A stretch of 64,000 bases of DNA from Methylobacterium sp. B4. GTDB lineage: Bacteria; Pseudomonadota; Alphaproteobacteria; Rhizobiales; Beijerinckiaceae. Of the stretch, positions 56,891 to 64,000 are shown one piece after another (the first letter of the stretch is position 1; each line of letters opens with the position of its first letter). A model generated the notes under the pieces. It saw nothing but the letters and a program-made list of their open reading frames with translations. It was not told the DNA's origin and searched no databases. Where the stretch lies: positions 1 to 64,000 of the forward strand of contig NZ_QJJJ01000008.1 of assembly GCF_003201865.1 (NCBI RefSeq). The letters are read 5' to 3'. Both the position numbers and the translations under genes were made by a program.

Positions 56891-57223
56891 TCACGGCTTC
56901 TCCTCGATCAGACCCGCCCATGCCTCGGTGAGGATCCGCCCGCGGCGCTCGGCGCGGTCGGGCGTCGCGTCGCAGACCTGGCGCAGCACTGCCTCCAGAA
57001 CCTCGCTTCCGCCTGCGGCGGCCGCTTCCTCGCCCTTCCGACGGATCGCGGCCCGGTAGGCCTTGGTGGCCGGGCCCGCGGGCTGTGTCTCGACGGCCGC
57101 GACCAGCGAGAGGAGAGCCGTCACGGCCGCATCGACCGCCGCGCCCTGCACGGGTTGCGGAGGAGGGGCGACGCGCGCAGGCGACGGGGCGGCAAGGTGG
57201 CCGGTGGTGCGGGGACGCTTCAT
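56891..57223 (-). CDS. Helical protein of unknown function
   Basis: A 110-residue product from ATG 57223 (after GGAGAACTCGCC). A basic, Pro-rich N-terminus (MKRPRTTGHLAAPSPARVAP) is followed by a helical domain: AAVTALLSLVAAVETQPAGP, AYRAAIRRKGEEAAAAGGSE and VLEAVLRQVCDATPDRAERR. Soluble, no signal. Upstream in the same frame lies a 12-base tandem repeat region. Unknown family. Confidence 0.5.
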   Translation of the reverse strand: MKRPRTTGHLAAPSPARVAPPPQPVQGAAVDAAVTALLSLVAAVETQPAGPATKAYRAAIRRKGEEAAAAGGSEVLEAVLRQVCDATPDRAERRGRILTEAWAGLIEEKP

Positions 57224-57301
57224 GGCGAGTTCTCCGGCCGGCATCATGACGTCAAGGCCCGCGCCTCGCTCGACGACAAAGGGTGGTATCGAGGGAAACA
57301 G

Positions 57302-57352
57302 CGAGACTGGCCGAGACAGTGGCCGAGACAGTGGCCAAGACAGTGGCAGAGA
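57302..57352. repeat. 12-bp tandem repeat
   Basis: About four units of GAGACAGTGGCC or close variants lie head to tail between 57302 and 57352 (the first unit is shortened, the last two carry single changes). The array sits just upstream of the gene at 57223 on the minus strand. It may affect expression or be a simple replication-slippage product. Confidence 0.6.
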
Positions 57353-57515
57353 CGCGGCCCGCACGGGGCTGCGCCCCATCAGAAGCGCTGTCCGTGCGCG
57401 GTGCCGACCGATGGCTATGAAGGCTGCCGAGGCTGCGCCGATCCCTGTTCGTGATCGGGCCCAGCCTCACCTCGGCGCAGTTCCGCCGTCCCCCGCGCCG
57501 GGAGCGAGCGGAGGC

Positions 57516-57701
57516 CTATGCGTCCTCGCCTGCGCCGTCCGGCTTGGCCGCGAGCGGCGGCTTGCTCGGCCGCGGTGCATTGCGTCGCTTCGTGGGCGGC
57601 TTCTCGATCGTCGGCATGTTGGCCGCCGCGCGCTTCGCACGCTCGTTGAAGTCGGCCATCGACATGGTCGTTGCGCGACCGGTCGGATTCGATCCTGCCA
57701 T
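57516..57701 (-). CDS. Small basic protein of unknown function
   Basis: A 61-residue product from ATG 57701: MAGSNPTGRATTMSMADFNE, then RAKRAAANMPTIEKPPTKRR and a Lys/Pro-rich tail ending GAGEDA. Likely flexible and nucleic-acid-friendly in charge, but without a recognised domain. It stands between the tandem-repeat region and the csp gene on the same strand. Coding status uncertain. Confidence 0.4.
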   Translation of the reverse strand: MAGSNPTGRATTMSMADFNERAKRAAANMPTIEKPPTKRRNAPRPSKPPLAAKPDGAGEDA

Positions 57702-57814
57702 GGTGGGCCTCTGTTCCGCTGCCCAAGGCACAGGATGATGCAGTGGGATCGTTCGTCGTGTGCGGACCCCGGCGGCTTCGTCAGCCGCCGGACCGAGCGC
57801 TCTCCCGGAGCCGT

Positions 57815-57835
57815 CGACCTGATCGCATCAGGTCG
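57815..57835. terminator. Perfect hairpin downstream of csp
   Basis: CGACCTGAT and ATCAGGTCG are perfect 9-base arms around CGC. It lies about 70 bases after the cold-shock gene stop (minus strand). Without a clear T-run it may stabilise the 3' end, act with Rho, or be a regulatory palindrome for the gene at 57701. Confidence 0.45.
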
Positions 57836-57869
57836 GCGTCTCTAGATCCCGGGTGCGACGCGCCTGTTT

Positions 57870-57894
57870 CGACGAACCGGTTTCCCGTTCGTCG
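57870..57894. terminator. Hairpin immediately after csp stop
   Basis: CGACGAAC at 57870-57877 and GTTCGTCG at 57887-57894 pair perfectly around a 9-base loop, starting 10 bases after the cold-shock gene's stop. It lacks a T-run on the minus strand. A 3'-end hairpin of the csp mRNA is likely. Confidence 0.45.
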
Positions 57895-57903
57895 GAACGC
57901 GCT

Positions 57904-58113
57904 TTAGCTGGCCTTCAGATTCTCGGCGGAGGCTTTGCCGCGGCGCTGGTCGACCACCACCTCGTAGGAGATTTTCTGCCCTTCCGCGAGGTCGCGAAGG
58001 CCGGCCTTCTCGACCGCCGAGATATGCACGAACACGTCCTGACCGCCGTCGTCGGGCTGGATGAAGCCGAAGCCCTTGGTTCCGTTGAACCACTTCACCG
58101 TACCTGTTGCCAT
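57904..58113 (-). CDS. Cold-shock protein (CspA family)
   Basis: A 69-residue single cold-shock domain binding single-stranded RNA/DNA. RNP1 is [10 protein letters not shown] and RNP2 is [10 protein letters not shown]; the start [18 protein letters not shown] is standard. A proper Shine-Dalgarno (ACGGAGGTACATCC) precedes ATG 58113, so it is translated on its own. Unusually, the upstream YkgJ-type gene has no stop and runs in frame through the whole csp gene, so a longer fusion protein may also exist. Hairpins follow its stop. Confidence 0.88.
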   Translation of the reverse strand: MATGTVKWFNGTKGFGFIQPDDGGQDVFVHISAVEKAGLRDLAEGQKISYEVVVDQRRGKASAENLKAS

Positions 58114-58725
58114 GGATGTACCTCCGTTGATGGTGATGCGCTTTAACCGATCCGGGGGCTCGCCGTCTCCTGAACAATTTGCACGATCGTGCTCGTAGCC
58201 GAGCCTGCGCCTCCAGGCTGCAGCCTCCCGCTCGTGGGATGGGTCTCGCAGCGCCTGCGTTGCCGCGCCCATGATGGCGCTCCGGAGATGGTCCGCATGC
58301 ACCTCCTGCGGATAGATCAGGCAGGCCGTCCGGTCGATGGCGGTCCACACCGGCAGCGAGCCTTCGCGCGTGAACATGGCGACGGCTTCGACGGCCTCCC
58401 ACCGATCGAGATCATCAGGGCCGTACACCGCCCGGCACACGATACGGGCGCGAAGAAAGGGATCGTCGGCTGCCGGGTCGGTCTCGAGGGAGAGCATCAC
58501 GCCCGATCGGTCGGGCCTCAGTTCGTCCGGAAGCGCCCCGATCTTGCGCCACAGGCAGTACCATTGGGCGCAGGCCCGCGGGCGATCGCGGTAAATGCCG
58601 CAGGACGCGCCCGTGCTGTGCTCGCACAGGACGCCGGCCGGCTTGGCGAGGGCCTGCACCTCCAGAGCCTGGCAGCAGACGGTGCAAGAGCCGCAGGTGC
58701 GATCCGGGACAAGGGTCTGCGCCAT
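57904..58725 (-). CDS. YkgJ-type zinc/iron-cluster protein reading into CspA
   Basis: From ATG 58725 the frame encodes a YkgJ/Fe-S-oxidoreductase-like Cys-cluster domain in its first 150 residues: Cys11, 14, 17 and 18 in [13 protein letters not shown], Cys34 and Cys42, then Cys52 and Cys57 in [10 protein letters not shown], a set of eight. The middle ([20 protein letters not shown]) is alpha/beta. No stop follows: the frame continues through the complete cold-shock domain to 57904, giving a possible 273-residue fusion. Whether the cluster protein is made only as this fusion, or the reading frame is coincidental, cannot be told here. Confidence 0.6.
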   Translation of the reverse strand: MAQTLVPDRTCGSCTVCCQALEVQALAKPAGVLCEHSTGASCGIYRDRPRACAQWYCLWRKIGALPDELRPDRSGVMLSLETDPAADDPFLRARIVCRAVYGPDDLDRWEAVEAVAMFTREGSLPVWTAIDRTACLIYPQEVHADHLRSAIMGAATQALRDPSHEREAAAWRRRLGYEHDRANCSGDGEPPDRLKRITINGGTSMATGTVKWFNGTKGFGFIQPDDGGQDVFVHISAVEKAGLRDLAEGQKISYEVVVDQRRGKASAENLKAS

Positions 58726-58735
58726 CCCGAACGCT

Positions 58736-59047
58736 TCAGGCCGCCGCCCCGGTGACGGTCTCGGTCCTCACCTCGCTTCGCGTCTCGGTCTCGGATCGCC
58801 GAGGCGTGTGGACCGGCGGAAACAGCGCGGCCAAACCATCCGCGACTCCCTGCAAGACGGGGTCGTAGGCCGAGCCGAACGCGCGAGGATGCAGGGCGGC
58901 GGAGGTGTTGAAGCGGGTGGGCATGATGCTGGGCATGGCCTGTCGGGAAGCGAGGGGCAGCCGGTCAGGACCGCGTATCGATGTCAATGCGGCAGGCAGT
59001 GCCCGGTTCAGGCCGATCTCCGCCTTCCACGCTCCGTAGCCCGCCAT
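58736..59047 (-). CDS. Small protein of unknown function
   Basis: A 103-residue product ([20 protein letters not shown] to the C-terminal TETVTGAAA), located between the VOC gene and the YkgJ-type gene, ending 10 bases before the latter. It has no signal, membrane helix or recognised motif; the tail is rich in Thr, Glu and Arg. Only position and openness support it. Confidence 0.3.
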   Translation of the reverse strand: MAGYGAWKAEIGLNRALPAALTSIRGPDRLPLASRQAMPSIMPTRFNTSAALHPRAFGSAYDPVLQGVADGLAALFPPVHTPRRSETETRSEVRTETVTGAAA

Positions 59048-59067
59048 GATGCCCGACCGGCCGGGTT

Positions 59068-59460
59068 TCAGCCCGGAGATCGCGCCGACCGCTGCAGCAA
59101 CTCGATGATGGCGCCGTCCGGCCCCTTGATGAAGATCGTGCGCAGGCTGGGATTCACCTCGTTGATGCCGGAGATGATCTCGACCCCGTGTCGCTGGACG
59201 TGGGCGTAGGCCTGCTCGATATCCTCGACGGCCAGACCGATATGCTCGATGCCCAGATGGGGCTGAGCCGAGGCGGGCGTCGTGCCCTCGGGCGCCTGCT
59301 CGATGAAGACGGTGAGGCCGCCGAGATCGATCGTCACGCGGCTGACAACGGGATCGCCGTCACGGCGGATCTCGCGGGCCTCGAAGAGAGCGACGTAGAA
59401 CTGCGCCGCGGCGACGGCATCGCGGCTGCGCAGGTGGACGTGATCGCAGCGGACCTTCAT
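59068..59460 (-). CDS. VOC-family (glyoxalase/dioxygenase-like) protein
   Basis: A 130-residue vicinal-oxygen-chelate protein. Start MKVRCDHVHLRSRDAVAAAQ gives the first His of the metal site; FYVALFEAREI, the second-half LGIEHIGLAVEDIEQAYAHV with its His, and FIKGPDGAIIELLQR with the final Glu complete the paired beta-alpha-beta-beta-beta modules. Members include glyoxalase I, dioxygenases and epimerases. Adjacent to D-tartrate dehydratase on the same strand (117 bases), so a role in that pathway is possible but not shown. Confidence 0.8.
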   Translation of the reverse strand: MKVRCDHVHLRSRDAVAAAQFYVALFEAREIRRDGDPVVSRVTIDLGGLTVFIEQAPEGTTPASAQPHLGIEHIGLAVEDIEQAYAHVQRHGVEIISGINEVNPSLRTIFIKGPDGAIIELLQRSARSPG

Positions 59461-59577
59461 GGGCGAGGGTGTCCTTTCGTGCCGTTGGCCTGCCCGTCTT
59501 CAGCGCAGGGTTGAGCCCGCGCCGCAACCCCCGTGTTCCGCCCGACCGCGATCATTCCGGCGCCTCGCTCGGCCGGT

Positions 59578-60741
59578 TCACTCGGCCAGTTCGCGCATGA
59601 CCTTGATCAGGTCCGACTTACCCTCGAAGCCGATGCCGGGCAGCTCGGGCATGACGATGTGGCCGCTCTCGACCCGCACCCCGTCCGGGAAGCCGCCATA
59701 GGGCTGGAACAGGTCCGGGTAGCTCTCGTTGCCGCCGAGGCCGAGGCCGGCCGCGATGTTGAGCGACATCTGGTGGCCGCCATGCGGGATGCAGCGCTTG
59801 GGCGACCAGCCGAACTGGTGCAGCACGTCGAGGGTGCGCAGGTACTCGACCAGTCCGTAGGACAGGGCGCAGTCGAATTGCAGCCAGTCCCGGTCCGCGC
59901 GCATACCGCCGTAGCGCAGCAGGTTGCGGGCATCCTGGTGCGAGAACAGGTTCTCGCCGGTCGCCATCGGGCCGGGATAGAACTCGGACAGGGCCGCCTG
60001 CAGCGCGTAGTCGAGCGGGTCGCCGACCTCCTCGTACCAGAACAGCGGATACTGGCGCAGCATCTTGGCGTAGGCGATGCCCTGTTCCAGGCTGAAGCGG
60101 CCGTTCGCGTCCACCGCGAGCTGCGCCTGGGAGCCGATCTCCGTCAGCACCGCCTCGATGCGGCGCTGGTCCTCCTCGATCGGCGCGCCGCCGATCTTCA
60201 TCTTCACGACGTTGTAGCCGCGATCGAGATAGCCGCGCATCTCGGCGCGCAGCTGCGTGTCGTCCTTGCCCGGATAGTAGTAGCCGCCGGCCGCGTAGAC
60301 GAAGACGCGCGGGTCGGCCTCGCGGCCGTTGCGCTCGGCGAGCATCCGGAACAGCGGCTTGCCGGCGATCTTGGCGGTCGCGTCCCAGATCGCCATGTCG
60401 AGGGTGCCGACGGCTACCGAGCGCTCGCCGTGGCCGCCGGGCTTCTCGTTGGCCATCATCACGTCCCACAGCTTGTGCGGGTCGAGGTTGTCGCCGGCCT
60501 CGTCGAGGACGCGCCGGGGATCGGCCTCCAGGATGCGGTTCCGGAAGCGCTCGCGGATCAAGCCGCCCTGGCCGTAGCGACCGTTCGAGTTGAAGCCGTA
60601 GCCGACCACGCGGCGGCCGTCGCGCTCCACATCGGTGACGACGGCGACGAGGCTCGCGGTCATCTTCGAGAAGTCGATATAGGCGTTGCGGATGGGGGAC
60701 GCGATCGGCTTGGTAACCTCGCAGACGTCGACGATGCGCAT
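59578..60741 (-). CDS. tarD: D(-)-tartrate dehydratase (enolase superfamily)
   Basis: A 387-residue enzyme converting D-tartrate to oxaloacetate. From memory it follows the characterised Bradyrhizobium TarD closely throughout: MRIVDVCEVTKPIASPIRNA, GFNSNGRYGQGGLIRERF, the Lys pair VKMKIGG (Lys180 and Lys182), metal-ligand region LAVDANGRF, WYEEVGDPLDYALQAAL, and the catalytic His in RCIPHGGHQMSLN. ATG 60741 gives that start. Divergent from a LysR regulator at 61066, its likely controller. The product feeds the TCA cycle. Confidence 0.88.
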   Translation of the reverse strand: MRIVDVCEVTKPIASPIRNAYIDFSKMTASLVAVVTDVERDGRRVVGYGFNSNGRYGQGGLIRERFRNRILEADPRRVLDEAGDNLDPHKLWDVMMANEKPGGHGERSVAVGTLDMAIWDATAKIAGKPLFRMLAERNGREADPRVFVYAAGGYYYPGKDDTQLRAEMRGYLDRGYNVVKMKIGGAPIEEDQRRIEAVLTEIGSQAQLAVDANGRFSLEQGIAYAKMLRQYPLFWYEEVGDPLDYALQAALSEFYPGPMATGENLFSHQDARNLLRYGGMRADRDWLQFDCALSYGLVEYLRTLDVLHQFGWSPKRCIPHGGHQMSLNIAAGLGLGGNESYPDLFQPYGGFPDGVRVESGHIVMPELPGIGFEGKSDLIKVMRELAE

Positions 60742-61006
60742 CGTGGTTCTCCTCAAGAGTGTCGGGTGGGTTCGATGGGACGGGATCGGGCGGGCGCGAA
60801 TTCTAGAGCCGTCGGCCAGGGGCTGCAGCGTGAGGCCGAGATGGGGAAGGACATCCCCGATCGGACCGCCGGGAATGACGGCGACGAAGACTTGGAATAG
60901 AGAGCCGGCCCGACCAGTCTTTCACGGCTTCGTCTCTCCCAGTGGTCTCGCCCGACAGTCGAGGCGCACGGCTCCTCTCGCGGGATCTTGCCGACACCAT
61001 AGGTCT

Positions 61007-61020
61007 GGACCGGCCGGTCC
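61007..61020. promoter_or_regulatory. Perfect 14-bp palindrome, candidate LysR site
   Basis: GGACCGGCCGGTCC lies 46 bases upstream of the LysR gene and within the divergent tarD-lysR region, the expected place for an LTTR binding site. It is GC-only, so chance is a real alternative in this genome. Confidence 0.3.
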
Positions 61021-61065
61021 GGCCAATGCCATGTTCGGTTCGGGCTATGCGCAAACGGCATCGGC

Positions 61066-61962
61066 ATGGATCTCGACTGGCTCAAGGACTTCCTCGCCCT
61101 GGCGGAGCTGAAGACGTTCTCCCGGGCGGCCGAGGCCCGGAACGTATCCCAGCCGGCGTTCAGCCGCCGCATCCGCGCCCTGGAGGACTGGGTCGGCACG
61201 CCCCTGTTCCTGCGCGGGGCGCAAGGGGCCGCGCTGACGGCGGCCGGCGCCCATTTCCGGCCGGCCGCCGACGCGTTGGCGCGCGGCCTGGAGCGCGCCC
61301 GCCGCGCGACCCGGGCGGTCGGCGACCGGGAGACGGTGACCTTGTCGCTGGCGGCGACGCACGCCCTCTCCTTCACCTTCTTCCCGCACTGGATCCGCGG
61401 CCTGTTGCAGCTTCAGGCGCTCGGCGCGCTCAACCTCGTCTCGGACAGCATGGAGGCCTGCGAGGCCATCCTGCTGGCCGACGAGGTGCATTTCCTGCTC
61501 TGCCACGTCCATCCGGAGGCGCCGACGCGCTTCGAGCCGGACCGCTTCCCGAGCCTCTGCGTGGGGGACGACGTGCTCGTGCCGCTCTGCGCGCCCGACG
61601 CGGCCGGCCGGCCGATATGGTCGCTGCCGGGGACGCCGACGGCGCCGGTCCCCCATCTCGCCTACAGCCAGGCCTCCGGGCTCGGGCGCATCCTCGCGGC
61701 CTGCCGGGACGGAGCGCGCACCCACATGGCGACGGGGCTGACCTCGCATCTGGCGGCGACGCTGATGACGATGGCGCGCGACGGGCACGGCATCGCTTGG
61801 CTGCCGCAGACCATGGCGGCCGAGGACCGGGCCCGCGGCAGCCTCGTGCGGGCGGGTCCGGACGCGTTCGACATCCCGATCGAGATCAGGCTGTTCCGAT
61901 CCCTCGCATGCCGCAACCAGGCCGCCGACGCGCTCTGGGATCGGCTTGCCCGGGAGGCGTGA
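61066..61962 (+). CDS. LysR-family regulator, divergent from tarD
   Basis: A 298-residue LTTR: MDLDWLKDFLALAELKTFSR, then NVSQPAFSRRIRALEDWVGT and LFLRGAQGAALTAAG form the winged helix; the effector domain starts near residue 90 (ETVTLSLAATHALSFTFFPH). It is divergent from D-tartrate dehydratase with 324 bases between the starts and likely activates that gene in response to tartrate or a related acid. Start at ATG 61066. Confidence 0.88.
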   Translation: MDLDWLKDFLALAELKTFSRAAEARNVSQPAFSRRIRALEDWVGTPLFLRGAQGAALTAAGAHFRPAADALARGLERARRATRAVGDRETVTLSLAATHALSFTFFPHWIRGLLQLQALGALNLVSDSMEACEAILLADEVHFLLCHVHPEAPTRFEPDRFPSLCVGDDVLVPLCAPDAAGRPIWSLPGTPTAPVPHLAYSQASGLGRILAACRDGARTHMATGLTSHLAATLMTMARDGHGIAWLPQTMAAEDRARGSLVRAGPDAFDIPIEIRLFRSLACRNQAADALWDRLAREA

Positions 61963-62007
61963 CGAGACGGCCCGATCGCGAGCGCGGGATGCCGCCTCCG
62001 TCACGCG

Positions 62008-62030
62008 AAAAGGCCGCCTCGGCGGCGGCC
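62008..62030 (-). terminator. Intrinsic terminator of the chemoreceptor gene
   Basis: On the minus strand, GGCCGCC and GGCGGCC form a 7-base stem with a 5-base loop followed by TTTT (plus-strand AAAA at 62008-62011). It lies 25 bases after the chemoreceptor stop and could also end the convergent LysR transcript, since both genes point here. Confidence 0.65.
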
Positions 62031-62055
62031 CTCCTCGTCGTCGCCCGCCCCGCGC

Positions 62056-63738
62056 TCAGGCGGCGCGCACGCCCGCCAGGAAGCGCTGCACCTCGGCGCC
62101 GAGATGCTCGGACTGGCGCGACAGCTCGGAGGCCGAGGCGAGCACCTGGGAGGCGGCCGCGCCGGTCTCCTCGGAGGCCCGCGCCACGCCCGCGATGTTG
62201 CCCGTCACCTCGGAGGTGCCCGTCGAGGCCTGGGCCACGTTGCGCACGATCTCCTGGGTGGCCGCACCCTGCTCCTCCACGGCGGCCGCGATCGTGGCCG
62301 CCACCCCGTTGATCTCGCGGACCCGGGCCATGATCGAGCCGATCGCGCCCACCGCCTCGCCGGTCGCGCCCTGGATCTGGGCGATCTGGTCGGAGATTTC
62401 ACCGGTGGCACGCGCCGTCTGGCTCGCCAGTTCCTTCACCTCGGCGGCGACGACGGCAAAGCCCCGTCCGGCCTCGCCCGCCCGCGCGGCCTCGATGGTG
62501 GCGTTGAGCGCCAGCAGGTTGGTCTGGTTCGCGATGTTCGAGATCAGGCCGACCACGTCGCCGATCCGGCTCACCGCGCCGTTGAGGTCCTGCACCAGCC
62601 GAGCGGTCTGGTCCGCCTCGCCGACGGCCCGCTGCGCCAGGTCCGACGAGCCCAGGACCTGCCGTCCGATCTCCTGCACGGAGACCCCGAGTTCCTCGGC
62701 CGCCGCGGCCACGGTGTTGACGTTGGTGGCGGCCTCCTCGGCCGCGGCGGCCACGGCGGTCGATTGCGAGGCCGTCTGCGAGGCCGTCGCCGTCATGGTC
62801 TGCGCGGTCGCCTGCAATTGCGTGGCGGAGGCCGACACCGTGCCGACGATGCCGCCGACCGCCTGCTCGAAGGCGTCGGCCATCTGGCGCATGCCGGCCT
62901 TGCGCTGCTCCTCGGCCGAGGCCCGCGCCTGCACGGTCTCCTCCTCCAGCCGCCGGGCCTGGATCATGTTCTCCTTGAAGACCTGGACCGCCTCCGCCAT
63001 CGCGCCGACCTCGTCGCGCCGGCCGATGGCGGAGGCGGTCCCGGTGTCGCCGGCCGCGAGCCGGCGCATGGCCGCCGTCATGCGCTCGAGCGGGCGGCTG
63101 ATCGTCAGGACCAGCATCGCCACCGCGGCGGCGGCCAGGATCGCGGCGAAGGCGAGAAAGCCCACGATCTGCTGGCGGGCCCGCTCGTGGGCGGCCTGCG
63201 CCTCGGCGCCGCTCGCGCTCGCGGCGGCGACCTCGACCTCCGCCAGCTTGCTCAGCGTCGCCGTGATGCCCCGGATCGCGTCCGACATCACCGTGTTGAA
63301 GTGCTCCTGTGCGGCGGCGGCATCGCCGCGCTCGGCCTGGACGAAGCCCTCGGCCTGCTGCTCGAGATAGGCGGCCCACTGGCGCTCGAAGGTCTGGAAG
63401 AGGTCGCGTGCGGCGGGCGACTCGACGAGGCCGACATAGCGCGCCTGCGCGGCCCGCAGCTCGGCCTGCCGCTGCTGGATGGAGCCGAGGGCATCGGCCT
63501 TCTGCTGGGGCGTCTTGGCCGACAGGATCCGGCCGCCGTTGATCCGGATGCGCAGCGTCGCGGTCTGGATGTTTCCGAGCGCCTGCGTCGCGGGGAACCG
63601 CTGCGTGCGCAGTTCGGTGATCGTCCGGTTGATCGTCTCCATCTGGACATAGGCCAGCGCGGCGAGACCGCAGACGAGCGCGAGCATGATCGAGAAGCAA
63701 GCAATGAGCTTTGCTTTGAGAGAGAACGAACCCAGCAT
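62056..63738 (-). CDS. Methyl-accepting chemotaxis protein
   Basis: A 560-residue chemoreceptor. From ATG 63738 it has an N-terminal membrane helix ([20 protein letters not shown]), a four-helix-bundle periplasmic domain of about 150 residues (4HB type: [20 protein letters not shown]), a second helix ([20 protein letters not shown]), a HAMP domain ([20 protein letters not shown]) and a long coiled-coil signalling domain. The tip motif [20 protein letters not shown] is followed by [20 protein letters not shown], which binds CheA/CheW. Ligand unknown. GAGGG precedes the start. Confidence 0.93.
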   Translation of the reverse strand: MLGSFSLKAKLIACFSIMLALVCGLAALAYVQMETINRTITELRTQRFPATQALGNIQTATLRIRINGGRILSAKTPQQKADALGSIQQRQAELRAAQARYVGLVESPAARDLFQTFERQWAAYLEQQAEGFVQAERGDAAAAQEHFNTVMSDAIRGITATLSKLAEVEVAAASASGAEAQAAHERARQQIVGFLAFAAILAAAAVAMLVLTISRPLERMTAAMRRLAAGDTGTASAIGRRDEVGAMAEAVQVFKENMIQARRLEEETVQARASAEEQRKAGMRQMADAFEQAVGGIVGTVSASATQLQATAQTMTATASQTASQSTAVAAAAEEAATNVNTVAAAAEELGVSVQEIGRQVLGSSDLAQRAVGEADQTARLVQDLNGAVSRIGDVVGLISNIANQTNLLALNATIEAARAGEAGRGFAVVAAEVKELASQTARATGEISDQIAQIQGATGEAVGAIGSIMARVREINGVAATIAAAVEEQGAATQEIVRNVAQASTGTSEVTGNIAGVARASEETGAAASQVLASASELSRQSEHLGAEVQRFLAGVRAA

Positions 63739-64000
63739 TATAGTGATACCCTCAGAGCACGACTGAAAATGCGCGCGCTGACTATGCAATATAACTGTAA
63801 TTTTAGAATCCTAGGTTAATCTTTCGTAGTCCGATCGAGCGAATGCCGCGCGCTGTAACACCGCGCTCGCCGCGACACGCTTCGGATGGGCGCCTCTTTC
63901 GCCGTGCGAGATCCCACGACGTCGATCGTCGACGGGATTTCCAGGTGATCGCGCGCGACCGCGGCCCTCAGGCCGGCCCGTCCGCGTGAGGCCTGAGGCG

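Noticed and set aside
57302..57352. CRISPR-like array
   Set aside because: Units are 12 bases long and adjacent with no spacers; it is a simple tandem repeat.

Overview
The window is GC-rich DNA of an alphaproteobacterium, most likely a member of the Methylobacterium/Methylorubrum group. This is inferred from an sdhCDAB operon of alphaproteobacterial type, an Omp19-like inhibitor lipoprotein, a Bradyrhizobium-type D-tartrate dehydratase, and accessory genes (HNH nuclease, excisionase-like and KOW-domain remnants) of kinds I recall from that genus. No rRNA, tRNA or CRISPR array was found.

Layout. 1-7.3 kb is a degraded accessory zone: a polysaccharide-export ABC permease, the left end of an IS5-family element joined to a decapitated secreted-protein gene, three palindromic hairpins, two tandem copies of an unknown small protein, a phage-like HNH nuclease cluster with a CT-repeat frameshift, two PilZ proteins, and remnants. 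7.4-16 kb is a transport and catabolism cluster: a GntR/FCD regulator, a SnoaL-like protein, a branched-chain-amino-acid-type ABC importer (periplasmic binding protein, LivH-like permease and a single LivM-LivG-LivF polypeptide), a PuuE-like deacetylase and an exported gamma-glutamyltransferase-like enzyme. 16-19.5 kb holds small unknown proteins. 18.9-21.2 kb is the manganese pair mntR/mntH with a perfect inverted repeat between them. 21.2-23.6 kb is a LysR regulator divergent from a DASS-type transporter. 23.7-28.9 kb is succinate dehydrogenase, with a methyltransferase and a secreted protein inserted between sdhA and sdhB. 29-32.7 kb is envelope-related (Omp19-like lipoprotein, outer-membrane barrel, arabinose-5-phosphate isomerase).

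33.4-36.1 kb is an AT-rich island with two overlapping genes: an XRE/ImmA-IrrE metalloprotease and a T4 beta-protein-family partner. It is the best candidate here for an undescribed, probably defence-related, system. 36.1-43.7 kb is core-like: EamE transporter, enoyl-CoA hydratase and two SDRs, CorA, a Gly/Tyr-rich exported protein, NhaA, and a K+ channel carrying a C-terminal zinc ribbon. 43.8-49.4 kb has a LysR/hydrolase pair, two tiny envelope proteins and a YgiQ radical-SAM protein. 49.7-51 kb holds a frameshifted AT-rich membrane protein and a membrane-anchored unknown. 51-56.8 kb has an SDR, a TonB-dependent siderophore receptor divergent from a ferri-siderophore-esterase-like protein, and a fatty-acid desaturase. 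56.9-64 kb has small unknowns, a YkgJ-type zinc/iron-cluster protein that reads in frame through a complete cold-shock protein, a VOC protein, D-tartrate dehydratase with a divergent LysR regulator, and a methyl-accepting chemotaxis protein.

All functions are read from sequence patterns by eye; no database search was run.
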